The notes: generated by a model not told the origin, from the sequence alone. A DNA stretch of 64,000 nt from Mycolicibacterium frederiksbergense (GCF_029893345.1 NZ_JARXVE010000004.1:483835-547834), one strand, 5' to 3'; numbered from the stretch's first letter, positions 54,157 to 63,809 are shown. A program made the numbers and translations.

Positions 54157-55185
54157 TTGTGGAAGCAATTTGAGGAAGACCGAACGCCGCGGAATGGCGG
54201 CCTTCAACCGTATCGAACGGATGAAGGCCGGTTCGAGGCGGTGTACAAGAAAGGACGCATTGGATTGCCGGACAGCTTTATGAACCTGCCTGATCTTGTC
54301 GGCCGTGACCACGACGACCCGTTGGTTCAGGACTTCATACGGCGCTACGAGCTGGTCGATTTCGATCAGACAGATGAGGCCAGACGGTTGTTTGAGGCGA
54401 CGCCTCGGGACGTGTCATATGAGGACATAGCCAAACAGCTCAGACAGCACAAACTCTGGTATGTGAGCGATCCGGTGAATTTCACTGTCGACCTTGACCT
54501 CCAAGCTCAGATTTATGGCGGGCCTTTGTCAGTCGTCAATGTCACCGTGCGACCAGGATTTGCTGGCGAACTACCTTATGGTTTGCAGTTTGGAGCAGAC
54601 GTAAGCAGCCTCGAAATCGGCCGATTGCTAGACAAGGGCCAGCTTACGAATGATGGTGCGATTTCGCATAACCGCACGTTCGTCCACCATGGTTTCTCGA
54701 TCTCGATCGGCTATACGGAGCCGTCCAACCATCTCTCGTACGTGGCAATAGGGGCCGTTGACCCTGGGGATTTGGCGCGACTGCGCTTTTATGATGGATT
54801 GGATGCCCAAGAGGCCAATCTTGTCGAGGACATAGATGCCCGTCTTGAGCGATGCCGGAGCGCGAGCCCTCTTCAACATTGGCGGCAGCGCATGGCTGAT
54901 GGCGATACGATCTTCAGTGAGACAAATATCCGGCTGACCGAGGACGAGATCGATGCACTGTTTGCCTCGATCCAAGAGGCCACGAAGCAGCGCTCCCCCA
55001 GGCGGATCATCGACGCTCTAAAGAATACGATCGAGAATCTGAACCGTCTTAATCGCGAGCACGGGGATTTCATCGAAACAACCGAGCGCGAGGAGTTGGG
55101 GGCTTTCCTCCAGGACGTATTGCGCGCCACGGGATTGCGATTTGAGGACGGATTCGATGTGACCTTGGAATGGCGGGATTGGTGA
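54157..55185 (+). CDS. Orphan protein of unknown function in the tRNA-Ser islet
   Basis: 342 residues from the only available early start, TTG 54157; no good ribosome binding site is visible. In-frame stop codons upstream end at 54090. It is soluble, with no signal or membrane segment. Features: a charged N-terminus (MWKQFEEDRTPRNGG), a beta-rich centre (about 105-185; VNFTVDLDLQAQIYGGPLS, HHGFSISIGYTEPSNH), and a helical C-terminal part (LTEDEIDALFASIQEATKQR, IIDALKNTIENLNRLNREHG). No motif lets me assign a function. G+C of about 53-55% and codon use with many A/T third positions mark it as recently acquired. The location inside a tRNA-bounded islet makes a phage-defence or other mobile cargo role possible, but this is only inference. 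Confidence 0.75.
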   Translation: MWKQFEEDRTPRNGGLQPYRTDEGRFEAVYKKGRIGLPDSFMNLPDLVGRDHDDPLVQDFIRRYELVDFDQTDEARRLFEATPRDVSYEDIAKQLRQHKLWYVSDPVNFTVDLDLQAQIYGGPLSVVNVTVRPGFAGELPYGLQFGADVSSLEIGRLLDKGQLTNDGAISHNRTFVHHGFSISIGYTEPSNHLSYVAIGAVDPGDLARLRFYDGLDAQEANLVEDIDARLERCRSASPLQHWRQRMADGDTIFSETNIRLTEDEIDALFASIQEATKQRSPRRIIDALKNTIENLNRLNREHGDFIETTEREELGAFLQDVLRATGLRFEDGFDVTLEWRDW

Positions 55186-55324
55186 CGTTGCCTAGTGTGT
55201 TTACGGGTCTGGCGGTTGTCGATCACGGCCGCGGTGTACGCGTCGGCCGTCGGAGCACCACCTTGATGCGCGCCTCGTAGGTGACGCCGCGCTTCCGACT
55301 CCTCGCCGGAAACGCCGCTAAGAG

Positions 55325-55411
55325 CGGTGGCGGAGGGATTTGAACCCCCGGACGGTGTTAGCCGTCTCTCGCTTTCAAGGCGAGTGCATTAGGCCGCTCT
55401 GCCACGCCACC
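55325..55411 (-). tRNA. tRNA-Ser (anticodon TGA)
   Basis: 87-nt class II tRNA with acceptor GGTGGCG/CGCCACC, anticodon stem CTCGC/GCGAG with loop CTTGAAA (TGA), long variable arm, T-loop GGTTCAAATCC. No encoded CCA. Its 3' 74 nt are duplicated at 53807-53880. Confidence 0.95.
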
Positions 55412-55430
55412 GCCGACAAGAGTACGGGTT

Positions 55431-55943
55431 TCACACCCTGCCGATGTGGGCGGGCGGCGATCCGTTCTTCAGCGCGACGCTGATGCGGCGACAGTTCTCC
55501 CCCATCGCCGCGATCTGCGGACGCGAGAGCCTGCCGAGAAAGTGTGAGCGGACACCCTGCCCGTAGGTCACCATCGCCTCACGGACAGCGGCCCGGCCCT
55601 GCTCGGTGACGGTGGCGACGACCCCGCGCCCGTCGTCGGGACTGGCTCCCCGGGTCACGAGGTTCTGCACCTCCAGTCGGCGGATCTGCCGGGTGACCCG
55701 GCTGGGCAGGGACATCAGCCGTTCGGCCAGATCGCCCATCCGCGCTGAGCCGGTCGGCGACTTGTCCAAAATGTCAAGCAGGCGAACATCATTGAGTGTC
55801 AGATGATGCGCCTCCACCAGCGACCGATTCAAAGTCGCATACATACGCAATGCCGAGTCGAGGTAGTTCTGCCACGACCTCTGCTCAGCGATGTCAAGGC
55901 CCGGCATGTCCCCTGCCGTGCGCCCCGCGATCATCCCCGCCAT
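55431..55943 (-). CDS. MarR-family transcriptional regulator
   Basis: About 170 residues from ATG 55943 (ATG 55934 and 55907 are alternatives; none has a clear ribosome binding site). Winged-helix domain in the middle: LTLNDVRLLDILDKSPTGSARMGDLAERLMSLPSRVTRQIRRLE, wing ASPDDGRGVVATVTEQGR. Divergent from the quinone oxidoreductase gene (67 bases between starts), the probable target. Ends 19 bases before tRNA-Ser. Confidence 0.85.
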   Translation of the reverse strand: MAGMIAGRTAGDMPGLDIAEQRSWQNYLDSALRMYATLNRSLVEAHHLTLNDVRLLDILDKSPTGSARMGDLAERLMSLPSRVTRQIRRLEVQNLVTRGASPDDGRGVVATVTEQGRAAVREAMVTYGQGVRSHFLGRLSRPQIAAMGENCRRISVALKNGSPPAHIGRV

Positions 55944-56010
55944 GGGCGCAATCGTAAGGGACACCAGTATTGCTGCGCGTGGAAAATTGCAGGCTTGTAG
56001 CGTCGAATAT

Positions 56011-56985
56011 ATGTATGCAATTGTCGCCTCCGTAGACGACGGTCTGACCTGGGAAAACGTCGCGGATATTAGCGCGGCAAACAATGAGATCCTGATCCGG
56101 GTGGACACCGCCGGCGTCAACCGCGCGGACTTGCTCCAGGCGGCCGGAATGTACCCACCTCCACCAGGCGCGAGCGAGGTCATCGGACTGGAAGTGTCCG
56201 GCACCATCGCGGCGCTCGGCGCGGGCGTCACCGGATGGTCGATCGGGCAACCGGTGTGCGCATTGCTGGCAGGCGGCGGCTACGCCGAGTACGTCGCGGT
56301 GCCCGCGGAACAGGTGCTGCCGGTGCCCGACGGTATCGCCGTGGGCGATGCGGCGGGCCTGCCCGAGGTGGCCTGCACGGTGTGGTCGAACCTGGTAATG
56401 ACAGCGGGTCTGACCGCGGGGCATCTCGTCCTGCTGCAGGGCGGCGCCAGCGGCATCGGCACCCACGCCATTCAGGTGGGGCGCGCGATCGGAGCCCGGG
56501 TTGCGGTGACCGCCGGGTCCGCCGACAAGCTCGCGCTGTGTCGCGACCTCGGCGCCGAGATCACCATCAACTACCACGAACAGGACTTCGTCGAGCAGAT
56601 CCGGGCGGTCAACGGGGCCGACGTGATCCTCGACATCATGGGCGCGGCCTATTTGGACCGCAACGTCGACGCGTTGGCCATCGGCGGACGCCTGGTGATC
56701 ATCGGCATGCAGGGCGGCGTCAAGGCCGAGCTGAACATCGGCAAGCTGCTGAGCAAGCGGGCCGGGGTGATCGCCACCGCACTGCGTCCCCGGCCGGTCG
56801 ACGGGCCGGGCGGCAAGGGCGAGATCGTCCGGGCGGTCCTCGACAACGTCTGGCCGATGATCGCCGACGGCCGGGTAAAGCCGATCATCGGTGCCCGGCT
56901 GCCCATTCAGCAGGCCCAGCAGGCCCACGATCTGCTGGCCTCCGGTGAGGTGTCGGGCAAGATCCTGCTGCAAGTCCTCGAGTAG
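56011..56985 (+). CDS. NAD(P)H:quinone oxidoreductase, zeta-crystallin type (Rv3777-like)
   Basis: 324 residues, MDR fold without zinc. VDTAGVNRADLLQAAGMYPPPPG and GLEVSGTIAALG form the GroES-like part; LLQGGASGIGTHAIQVGRAIGA is the NADPH motif. The PIG3/QOR subgroup reduces quinones by one or two electrons and is often induced by electrophiles, in line with the divergent MarR gene. ATG 56011 starts at the conserved MYAIV. Confidence 0.87.
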   Translation: MYAIVASVDDGLTWENVADISAANNEILIRVDTAGVNRADLLQAAGMYPPPPGASEVIGLEVSGTIAALGAGVTGWSIGQPVCALLAGGGYAEYVAVPAEQVLPVPDGIAVGDAAGLPEVACTVWSNLVMTAGLTAGHLVLLQGGASGIGTHAIQVGRAIGARVAVTAGSADKLALCRDLGAEITINYHEQDFVEQIRAVNGADVILDIMGAAYLDRNVDALAIGGRLVIIGMQGGVKAELNIGKLLSKRAGVIATALRPRPVDGPGGKGEIVRAVLDNVWPMIADGRVKPIIGARLPIQQAQQAHDLLASGEVSGKILLQVLE

Positions 56986-57001
56986 AGGCCGGCTGGGCGC
57001 C

Positions 57002-58198
57002 TCAGCCCAGTGAGGCCAACGCCCGCACCAGTTGATCGACCTCGGCGCTGGTCGAATAGTGCGACAGCCCGACCGTGACCGCGCCGCCGATGTCGTTCAC
57101 ACCGATCACGTCGAGCACGCGCGAGTTGGCGTTGGACATCGCCAGGATGCCGTTGTCGGCCAGCCGTTGCACCACCCGCTCGGCGGGGATGTCCCGTACG
57201 ACGAAGCTGAGCACCGGAATTCGCGTCTCGGGCCGGCCGATCACCATCACCAACGGCAGGGAGCGCAGCGAGGACAACAGGTACTCGAACAGCCGGTCCA
57301 GATAAGCACCGGCCGACTGCATCGAGACCGCCAGGCGTTCCCGCCGGGTGCCGGCGGCCGCCTCGTCCAGATTCGACAGGTACTCGATGCTGGCCACCAC
57401 TCCGCCGAGCAGTCCGAACTGATGCGCGCCCACTTCCAGGCGGGCCGGACCGGTCGCGTGCGGGTTCAACGACACCGAGCCGAACGACTCGATCACCGCC
57501 GGATCGCGGAACACCAGGGCGCCGATCGGCGGACCGCCCCACGGCACGGCGTTGAGCGCGACGACATCGGCCTCGATGTCATTGATGTCGAGCAGCCGGT
57601 ACGGCGCCGCAGCGGAATGATCGACCACCACCAGACCGCCGACGTCGTGGGTCAGCTTGGTCACCTCACGCAGATCAGTGACCGTGCCCAGGGTCGACGA
57701 GGCCGAGGCGATCGCCACCAGGCGGGTGGGCTTGTCGATCAGCCCTTCCCACTGCCAGGCCGGCAATTCGCCGGTCTCGATGTCGACCTCGGCCCACTTC
57801 ACCTTGGCGCCGTAACGATTGGCGGCCCGCAGCCAGGGCGCGATGTTCGCCTCATCGTCCAGGCGGGTGACCACCACCTCATAACCCAGCCCGACCCGGG
57901 TCGAGGACGCCTCGGCCAACGAGGTCAGCAGCTGAGCCCGGTCCGGCCCCAGGACCACACCGCGTGGATCGGCGTTGACCAGATCTGCGACGGCTTGACG
58001 GGCGGCGGTCAGGACAGCCGCACTGCGGCGTGCCGATGGGTGCGGTCCCACTGCGGTGGGCATCGAGCCACGGAACGCGGTAGACACCGTGGTCGCGACC
58101 GAATCGGGTACCAACATGCCGTTCTGGGCATCAAGGTGGACCCACCCATCGCCCAAAGACGGGTGCAAGCCACGCACCCGGGCGACGTCGTATGCCAT
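57002..58198 (-). CDS. Class V aminotransferase/cysteine desulfurase-like protein lacking the PLP lysine (Rv3778c-like)
   Basis: 398 residues from ATG 58198. The class V fold is clear: [39 protein letters not shown] and [18 protein letters not shown] (Asp for the PLP pyridine N). Where desulfurases have S-x-H-K, this protein reads [19 protein letters not shown], with no lysine. It therefore may not form the internal aldimine and could be a pseudo-enzyme, a scaffold or a regulator. The gene is convergent with the quinone oxidoreductase gene. Confidence 0.8.
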   Translation of the reverse strand: MAYDVARVRGLHPSLGDGWVHLDAQNGMLVPDSVATTVSTAFRGSMPTAVGPHPSARRSAAVLTAARQAVADLVNADPRGVVLGPDRAQLLTSLAEASSTRVGLGYEVVVTRLDDEANIAPWLRAANRYGAKVKWAEVDIETGELPAWQWEGLIDKPTRLVAIASASSTLGTVTDLREVTKLTHDVGGLVVVDHSAAAPYRLLDINDIEADVVALNAVPWGGPPIGALVFRDPAVIESFGSVSLNPHATGPARLEVGAHQFGLLGGVVASIEYLSNLDEAAAGTRRERLAVSMQSAGAYLDRLFEYLLSSLRSLPLVMVIGRPETRIPVLSFVVRDIPAERVVQRLADNGILAMSNANSRVLDVIGVNDIGGAVTVGLSHYSTSAEVDQLVRALASLG

Positions 58199-58321
58199 GC
58201 CAGCCACCTTAAAGGGTCCGCCGATATCACAAACCGAAAAGAATTGGTGAGCGCCCGACTGCGCGTTTCCGCTACCGAGGTCATGCTCGGACCGGTCGCC
58301 CTGGGCAGCCATACTAGTCCA

Positions 58322-60283
58322 GTGGGCCTCGGGTTCGGAGTGCTAACCGCACTGCTGTTGCTGGTGATCCCCGGGGCGCTGATAGGCAGGGCCGGCGGGT
58401 TGAGCTTCTGGGTGGCCGTCGCGATGGGTCCGGCCTTGACCTACGGCACTGTGGCGCTGGCGATCGTGCCGCTCGGCGCCCTCGGCGTGCCATGGAACAC
58501 CTGGACGGCATTGTTTGCTGTGATCGTGGTCGGCATCGTGGCGGCCGGGTTTTACAGGGTGCTCAGCCGGTTTCGCGACCGGGACGCCGAGTCGCTGGGC
58601 ATCGCCAGAGCACCCGCCCTCCTGGTCGCCGGAGGAGTGCTGCTGGGCGCCGCGCTGATCCTGGCGGCCGCGATCGCCGGCCTGGTGCACTGGCAGTCGG
58701 CCCCGAGCACCTGGGACTCGGTGTGGCACGCCAACACCGTGCGGTTCATCCTCGACACCGGGCAGGCCTCTCCCACCCACATGGGTGAGCTGCGCAACGT
58801 CGAAACCCACGAAGTGCTCTATTACCCGTCGGCCTTCCACGCTCTGGCCGCGGTCTACAGCCAGCTCACCGGCGCGGCCGCAACCGCCGCCTACACCGTG
58901 AGTTCGGTCACCGCGGCGGCCTGGCTGTTCCCGGTCAGCGCCGCGGTGCTCACCTGGAAGATCGCCCGACCGCACACCACCGAGATGCGCACCGCCGCAG
59001 TCGCTGCCACCGCGGCGGCGCTGACGGCGTCGTTCACCGCCGTGCCATATGTCGAATTCGACGTCGCCGCGATGCCCAACCTGGTGGCCTACGGGCTCGC
59101 AGTGCCGGCCTTCGCCCTGATCGCCTCGACCCCGACACACCGCGACCGCATCCCGTTGGCCGTGCTGGCGCTGGTCGGGGTCTTCTCGGTGCACCTCACC
59201 GGCGGCGTGGTGACCGTGCTGCTGGTGGGGACATGGTGGCTGGTGGACGCGCTGTGGCGGCCGATGCGCGGCCGGCTACCCGACTTCCTGGCCCTCGCCG
59301 CCGTCGCGGTGCCGACCGTGCTGGTCCTGCTGCCCCAGTTCCTCGGGGTGCTGCAGCAGGCCGACATCATCGTCGGGCACGCCTTCGTCAACCACCTGGG
59401 CAAGAAGGCGTCGTTGTTCTCGGCGGTCGTTCAGCACACCCGCCATCTCAACGACTTCCCGATCCAGTACGCGCTGATCGCCCTCGCCGCCATCGGCGGA
59501 CTGATCCTGCTGATCAAGAAGATCTGGTGGCCGCTGGCGGTGTGGCTGCTGCTGATCGTGTCCATCGTGCACTCCGGCGCACCGTTCGGCGGGCCGGTCG
59601 GCGCCATCACCGGCAGGTTCAGCGATCTGTTCTACAGCGATCCGCGACGGCTGTCGGCGGTGGTCACCCTGCTGTACGCGCCCATGGCCGCGATCGGCCT
59701 GTGTGCCCTGGTCCTGCTGGGCGCCACACTGCTGGCCCGGGCCGGCGCGCGCCAGACGTGGATTCGCGCCACCGCCACCGTGCTGCTCGCCGCCACCACC
59801 GTGGGCCTGGCCTGGCACTACTTCCCCCGACACAAATTCCTGTTCGGCGACAAGTACGACTCGGTGATGGTCGCCGACCACAAGCTGCGCGCATTCGCCT
59901 ACCTGGCTGGGCTGCCCGATGCACGCACCACGCGGATCGGCGACGCCAACACCGACGGCAGCGCCTGGATGTACGCGATCGCCGGACTGAACCCGCTGTG
60001 GACCCACTACGACTACCCGGTGCAGCAAGGCCCGGGCTATAACCGGTTCATCTTCTGGGCCTATGCCGACGACGCCGACACCGATCCCCGGGTTGCCGAG
60101 GCCGTCGAGGCGCTCAACATCCGCTACGTGATGACCAGTACACCGGTGGTCCGAGGGTTCGCCATGCCCGACGGACTAGTGTCGCTAGACAGCTCACGGT
60201 CGTGGGAGAAGATCTACGACGACGGTGGGGACCGCATCTACCGCTGGCGCGGAGACCAAGACGAAACAATGGGAAGGTCATGA
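58322..60283 (+). CDS. Large polytopic membrane protein (Rv3779-like)
   Basis: 653 residues from GTG 58322 (an in-frame ATG at 58283 is possible). About 11-13 membrane helices cover residues 5-510, with a C-terminal soluble extracytoplasmic part of about 140 residues ([45 protein letters not shown]). It resembles Rv3779, reported (from memory) to take part in polyprenyl-phospho-mannose or mannoside synthesis, with a GT-C-like topology. The stop overlaps the bpa start (ATGA), so it begins the cell-envelope transcript. Confidence 0.82.
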   Translation: MGLGFGVLTALLLLVIPGALIGRAGGLSFWVAVAMGPALTYGTVALAIVPLGALGVPWNTWTALFAVIVVGIVAAGFYRVLSRFRDRDAESLGIARAPALLVAGGVLLGAALILAAAIAGLVHWQSAPSTWDSVWHANTVRFILDTGQASPTHMGELRNVETHEVLYYPSAFHALAAVYSQLTGAAATAAYTVSSVTAAAWLFPVSAAVLTWKIARPHTTEMRTAAVAATAAALTASFTAVPYVEFDVAAMPNLVAYGLAVPAFALIASTPTHRDRIPLAVLALVGVFSVHLTGGVVTVLLVGTWWLVDALWRPMRGRLPDFLALAAVAVPTVLVLLPQFLGVLQQADIIVGHAFVNHLGKKASLFSAVVQHTRHLNDFPIQYALIALAAIGGLILLIKKIWWPLAVWLLLIVSIVHSGAPFGGPVGAITGRFSDLFYSDPRRLSAVVTLLYAPMAAIGLCALVLLGATLLARAGARQTWIRATATVLLAATTVGLAWHYFPRHKFLFGDKYDSVMVADHKLRAFAYLAGLPDARTTRIGDANTDGSAWMYAIAGLNPLWTHYDYPVQQGPGYNRFIFWAYADDADTDPRVAEAVEALNIRYVMTSTPVVRGFAMPDGLVSLDSSRSWEKIYDDGGDRIYRWRGDQDETMGRS

Positions 60284-60798
60284 CCATCAACCCCGACGAC
60301 GACAACATCGAGATCCTGGCCAGCATGGCCGGTGAGACCGATGCCGACGCCGATGCCGACGGCAAGTCGCTGACCGACCTCGTCGAACAGCCCGCGAAGG
60401 TCATGCGCATCGGCACGATGATCAAGCAGTTGCTGGAGGAGGTGCGGGCCGCTCCGCTCGACGACGCCAGCCGCAACCGGCTGCGCGACATCCACCGGAC
60501 CAGCATCCGCGAACTCGAGGACGGGCTGGCGCCCGAACTGCGCGAGGAACTGGAACGGCTCACCCTGCCGTTCACCGATGACACCATCCCGTCGGACTCC
60601 GAGCTGCGGATCGCCCAGGCCCAGCTGGTCGGCTGGCTGGAAGGCCTGTTCCACGGCATCCAGACCGCGCTGTTCGCTCAGCAGATGGCCGCCCGCGCCC
60701 AGCTCGAGCAGATGCGCCAGGGTGCACTCCCACCGGGATTCCAAGGGCCCGGCGGCCAGCGCGGGTCGTCGCACCCGGGCACCGGCCAGTACCTGTAG
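60280..60798 (+). CDS. bpa: Bacterial proteasome activator (Bpa/PafE)
   Basis: 172 residues. A four-helix bundle (about 35-140) forms a dodecameric ring in the characterised protein, and the C-terminus GTGQYL carries the GQYL motif that docks on the 20S core alpha ring and opens its gate without ATP. The N-terminal 25 and the linker (GFQGPGGQRGSS) are disordered. It drives degradation of unfolded proteins such as HspR. Start ATG 60280 overlaps the membrane-protein stop. Equivalent to Rv3780. Confidence 0.93.
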   Translation: MTINPDDDNIEILASMAGETDADADADGKSLTDLVEQPAKVMRIGTMIKQLLEEVRAAPLDDASRNRLRDIHRTSIRELEDGLAPELREELERLTLPFTDDTIPSDSELRIAQAQLVGWLEGLFHGIQTALFAQQMAARAQLEQMRQGALPPGFQGPGGQRGSSHPGTGQYL

Positions 60799-60805
60799 GT
60801 CGCCG

Positions 60806-61612
60806 GTGACTTCTGTTTCTGAGCCACATATTTCGACGCGCGATGCGTGGGTGGAGTTCCCCATCTTCGACGCCAAGACGCGCTCGCTGAAGAAGGCGTT
60901 CCTCGGCAAGGCCGGCGGCGCCATCGGACGAAACGAGTCCAACGTCGTCGTCATCGAAGCACTGCGCGACATCACCATGTCGTTGAAGATGGGTGACCGG
61001 GTCGGGCTGGTCGGCCACAACGGTGCGGGCAAATCCACACTGCTGCGGCTGCTTTCGGGTATCTACGAACCCACCCGCGGCTCGGCCACGGTGACCGGCC
61101 GGGTGGCCCCGGTGTTCGACCTGGGTGTCGGCATGGACCCCGAGATCTCCGGCTTCGAGAACATCATCATTCGCGGGTTGTTCCTCGGCCAGACCCGCAA
61201 GCAGATGCTGGCCAAGGTCGACGAGATCGCCGAGTTCACCGAGCTCGGCGAGTACCTGTCGATGCCGCTGCGCACCTACTCCACCGGTATGCGCGTGCGG
61301 CTGGCGATGGGAGTCGTCACCAGCATCGACCCCGAGATCCTGCTGCTCGACGAGGGCATCGGCGCGGTCGACGCGGATTTTCTGAAGAAGGCCCAGACCC
61401 GGTTGCAGGCGTTGGTCGAGCGGTCCGGGATCCTGGTTTTCGCCAGCCACTCCAACGAGTTCCTGGCCCGGCTGTGCAAGACCGCGATGTGGATCGACCA
61501 CGGCACCATCAAGATGGCCGGCGGGATCGAGGACGTCGTGCGGGCCTACGAAGGCGAAGACGCTGCTCGCCATGTACGCGAGGTGTTGGAGGAAACCGCG
61601 CGTGAGGCCTGA
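60806..61612 (+). CDS. wzt: Galactan exporter ABC ATPase (Wzt-like, Rv3781)
   Basis: 268 residues from GTG 60806. Walker A GHNGAGKST, signature YSTGMRVRLAMG, Walker B EILLLDEGIGAVDADF. The variant signature and N-terminal segment FPIFDAKTRSLKKAFLGKAGG are those of polysaccharide export ATPases. It pairs with the Wzm permease at 62504 to flip lipid-linked galactan. The glfT1 gene overlaps its end by 11 bases. Confidence 0.92.
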   Translation: MTSVSEPHISTRDAWVEFPIFDAKTRSLKKAFLGKAGGAIGRNESNVVVIEALRDITMSLKMGDRVGLVGHNGAGKSTLLRLLSGIYEPTRGSATVTGRVAPVFDLGVGMDPEISGFENIIIRGLFLGQTRKQMLAKVDEIAEFTELGEYLSMPLRTYSTGMRVRLAMGVVTSIDPEILLLDEGIGAVDADFLKKAQTRLQALVERSGILVFASHSNEFLARLCKTAMWIDHGTIKMAGGIEDVVRAYEGEDAARHVREVLEETAREA

Positions 61613-62507
61613 CAGTGTTGCCGCGGTGATCGTCACCCACCGGCGTCGCGACCTGCTCGCCAAGTCGCTGGAGGCGGTGACCGGGCAGGACCGCAAACCC
61701 GACCACCTGATCGTGATCGACAACGACAACGATCCGGCGGTACGCGACCTGGTCACCGACCAGCCGGTGCCGTCGACCTATCTCGGATCCCGCCGAAACC
61801 TCGGCGGCGCAGGCGGTTTCGCCCTGGGCATGTTGCATGCCCTGGCCCTGGGCGCCGACTGGATCTGGTTGGCCGACGACGACGGACGACCCGCCGACGA
61901 CACGGTGCTGTCCACCCTGCTGGCCTGCGCCGAGCAGCACAGCCTGGCCGAGGTGTCACCGATGGTGTGCAATCTCGAGAATCCGCAGCGGCTGGCGTTC
62001 CCGCTGCGTCGCGGGCTGGTGTGGCGGCGGCTGGCCTCGGAACTCCGGAGCGACGACTCGTCGGTTTCCGGTGATCTACTTCCCGGCATCGCGTCACTGT
62101 TCAACGGCGCGCTGTTCCGGGCCACCACCGTCGAGGCCGTCGGCGTTCCGGATCTGCGGTTGTTCGTCCGCGGCGACGAGGTGGAGCTGCACCGCCGGCT
62201 GGTCCGCTCCGGGCTGCCCTTCGGAACCTGTTTGACCGCAAGCTATCTGCACCCGTGCGGCACCGACGAGTTCAAGCCCATTCTCGGTGGCCGGATGCAC
62301 ACCCAGTATCCGGACGACGAGACCAAACGGTTCTTCACCTACCGCAACCGTGGCTACCTGCTGTCCCAACCGGGGTTGCGCAAGCTGGTGCCGCAGGAGT
62401 GGGTGCGCTTCGGTTGGTACTTTCTGGTGTCCCGCCGCGACCCCGCGGGCCTGCGCGAATGGATTCGCCTGCGGCGATTGGGCAGAGGCGAAAGGTTTTC
62501 CCGATGA
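61602..62507 (+). CDS. glfT1: Galactofuranosyltransferase GlfT1
   Basis: 301 residues, GT-A (GT2) fold: AAVIVTHRRRDLLAKSLEAVTGQ, RRNLGGAGGFALGMLHALA, metal-binding DDDGRPADD. RGDEVELHRRLVRSG is the acceptor/catalytic region. It adds the first galactofuranose residues onto the rhamnosyl linker before galactan polymerisation. GTG 61602 has GGAGG 10 bases upstream and overlaps the Wzt stop. Confidence 0.92.
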   Translation: MRPDSVAAVIVTHRRRDLLAKSLEAVTGQDRKPDHLIVIDNDNDPAVRDLVTDQPVPSTYLGSRRNLGGAGGFALGMLHALALGADWIWLADDDGRPADDTVLSTLLACAEQHSLAEVSPMVCNLENPQRLAFPLRRGLVWRRLASELRSDDSSVSGDLLPGIASLFNGALFRATTVEAVGVPDLRLFVRGDEVELHRRLVRSGLPFGTCLTASYLHPCGTDEFKPILGGRMHTQYPDDETKRFFTYRNRGYLLSQPGLRKLVPQEWVRFGWYFLVSRRDPAGLREWIRLRRLGRGERFSR

Positions 62508-63334
62508 CGTTCACCGACGCGGCGTCCGAGTCCAAGACGATGACCCGGGCCATCCGCGACCTCTCCGAAGGCCTCGGCAAACGCGAACTGTGGCTGCACC
62601 TGGGCTGGCAAGACATCAAGCAGCGCTACCGGCGCAGCGTTCTCGGACCGTTCTGGATCACCATCGCGACCGGAACCACCGCGGTGGCGATGGGCGGGCT
62701 GTACTCCAAGCTGTTCAAACTGGAACTGTCCGAGCACCTGCCCTACGTCACCCTCGGGTTCATCATCTGGAACCTGATCAACGCCTCGATCCTCGAGGGC
62801 GCCGAGGTGTTCATCGCCAATGAGGGTCTGATCAAACAACTTCCGACCCCGTTGTCGGTGCACGTCTACCGGTTGGTGTGGCGGCAGATGATCCTGTTCG
62901 GGCACAACATCGTGATCTACGTAATCATCGCGATCATCTATCCCAAACCCTGGTCGTGGGCGGATCTGTCGTTCATCCCGGCACTGGCGCTGATCATGCT
63001 CAACTGCGTGTGGGTCTCGCTGTGCTTCGGCATCCTGGCCACCCGCTATCGGGACATCGGCCCGCTGCTGGGCTCGGTGGTGCAGCTGCTGTTCTTCATG
63101 ACGCCGATCATCTGGAACGAGTCGACCCTGCAGCATCAGGGTGCGGGCTCCTGGGCCAAGATCGTCGAACTCAACCCGCTGCTGCACTACCTCGACATCG
63201 TGCGGGCCCCACTGCTGGGCGCCGATCAGCAACTGCGGCACTGGCTGGTGGTGCTGGCATTGACGGTGATCGGCTGGACCATGGCGGCCTTCGCGATGCG
63301 TCAGTACCGGGCCCGGGTGCCGTACTGGGTGTAG
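62504..63334 (+). CDS. wzm: Galactan exporter ABC permease (Wzm-like, Rv3783)
   Basis: 276 residues with six membrane helices of the ABC-2 type: QDIKQRYRRSVLGPFWITIATG, then FIIWNLINASILEGAEVF and LLHYLDIVRAPLLG. It forms the transport channel with the Wzt ATPase. ATG 62504 overlaps the glfT1 stop by four bases. Confidence 0.92.
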   Translation: MTFTDAASESKTMTRAIRDLSEGLGKRELWLHLGWQDIKQRYRRSVLGPFWITIATGTTAVAMGGLYSKLFKLELSEHLPYVTLGFIIWNLINASILEGAEVFIANEGLIKQLPTPLSVHVYRLVWRQMILFGHNIVIYVIIAIIYPKPWSWADLSFIPALALIMLNCVWVSLCFGILATRYRDIGPLLGSVVQLLFFMTPIIWNESTLQHQGAGSWAKIVELNPLLHYLDIVRAPLLGADQQLRHWLVVLALTVIGWTMAAFAMRQYRARVPYWV

Positions 63335-63337
63335 CCG

Positions 63338-63757
63338 CTACACGTCCCCGGCCGCGGAACCGAATACGAAGGACCGTCCGGAGATCTCTTTCGGCTGGAT
63401 CCGCACGTAACGCCGTTTCACGGTGGCCGTCCAGGGCAGCAGCTGCGCCCGCTCGGCCTCGGCCAGGTCCTCCGGCGTCTCGAGCAGTTCCGGGATGCCC
63501 CGCACAATCACACTCCAGCCACTGACGACGGTGTGATCGTCGGCCTCGAACACCACCCGATCGTTCAACAGGGTGCTGATCAGCTTGGTGCCCTCGGCAG
63601 TCCGGAACAACACGGTGCGGTGCTGCACAACGAAATTGACCGGAAAAATCTCGATCCTGGTGCCGATCGTCGAGACCAGACGGCCCAAGCTCACGCTGGA
63701 CAACAGCTGCCAGCATTCGTCCTCGCCGAGAACCGAGATCGGGCTCTGTGGCGCCAT
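63338..63757 (-). CDS. Pyridoxamine 5'-phosphate oxidase-fold protein
   Basis: 139 residues with a split-barrel flavin/F420-binding fold: LGEDECWQLLSSVSLGRLVSTIGTRIEIFPVNFVVQ, TVLFRTAEGTKL, VVFEADDH. Many such small actinobacterial proteins bind FMN, F420 or heme; the cofactor cannot be decided. It is convergent with the galactan permease gene (3-base gap). Confidence 0.82.
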   Translation of the reverse strand: MAPQSPISVLGEDECWQLLSSVSLGRLVSTIGTRIEIFPVNFVVQHRTVLFRTAEGTKLISTLLNDRVVFEADDHTVVSGWSVIVRGIPELLETPEDLAEAERAQLLPWTATVKRRYVRIQPKEISGRSFVFGSAAGDV

Positions 63758-63809
63758 GACGCAACCCTAACGGCCGAAAGCACTCGGCGCGCCCCACTCA
63801 CACTCAACG

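Larger units (their letters stand above)
53807..55411. mobile_element. 1.5-kb genomic islet between tRNA-Ser(UGA) and a partial tRNA-Ser copy
   Basis: The intact tRNA-Ser (55325-55411) and a 74-nt 3' fragment of it (53807-53880, two mismatches) are in direct orientation 1518 bp apart, the arrangement left by integration at a tRNA 3' part. Between them lie a short remnant frame and one orphan gene of about 53-55% G+C against roughly 68% around. No integrase is present, so this is a decayed or non-autonomous element, or the result of an old duplication. Confidence 0.65.

Noticed and set aside
57032..58321. 430-codon extension before the Rv3779-like membrane protein
   Set aside because: It is antisense to the class V aminotransferase-like gene and has no membrane or domain character; the GTG at 58322 fits.
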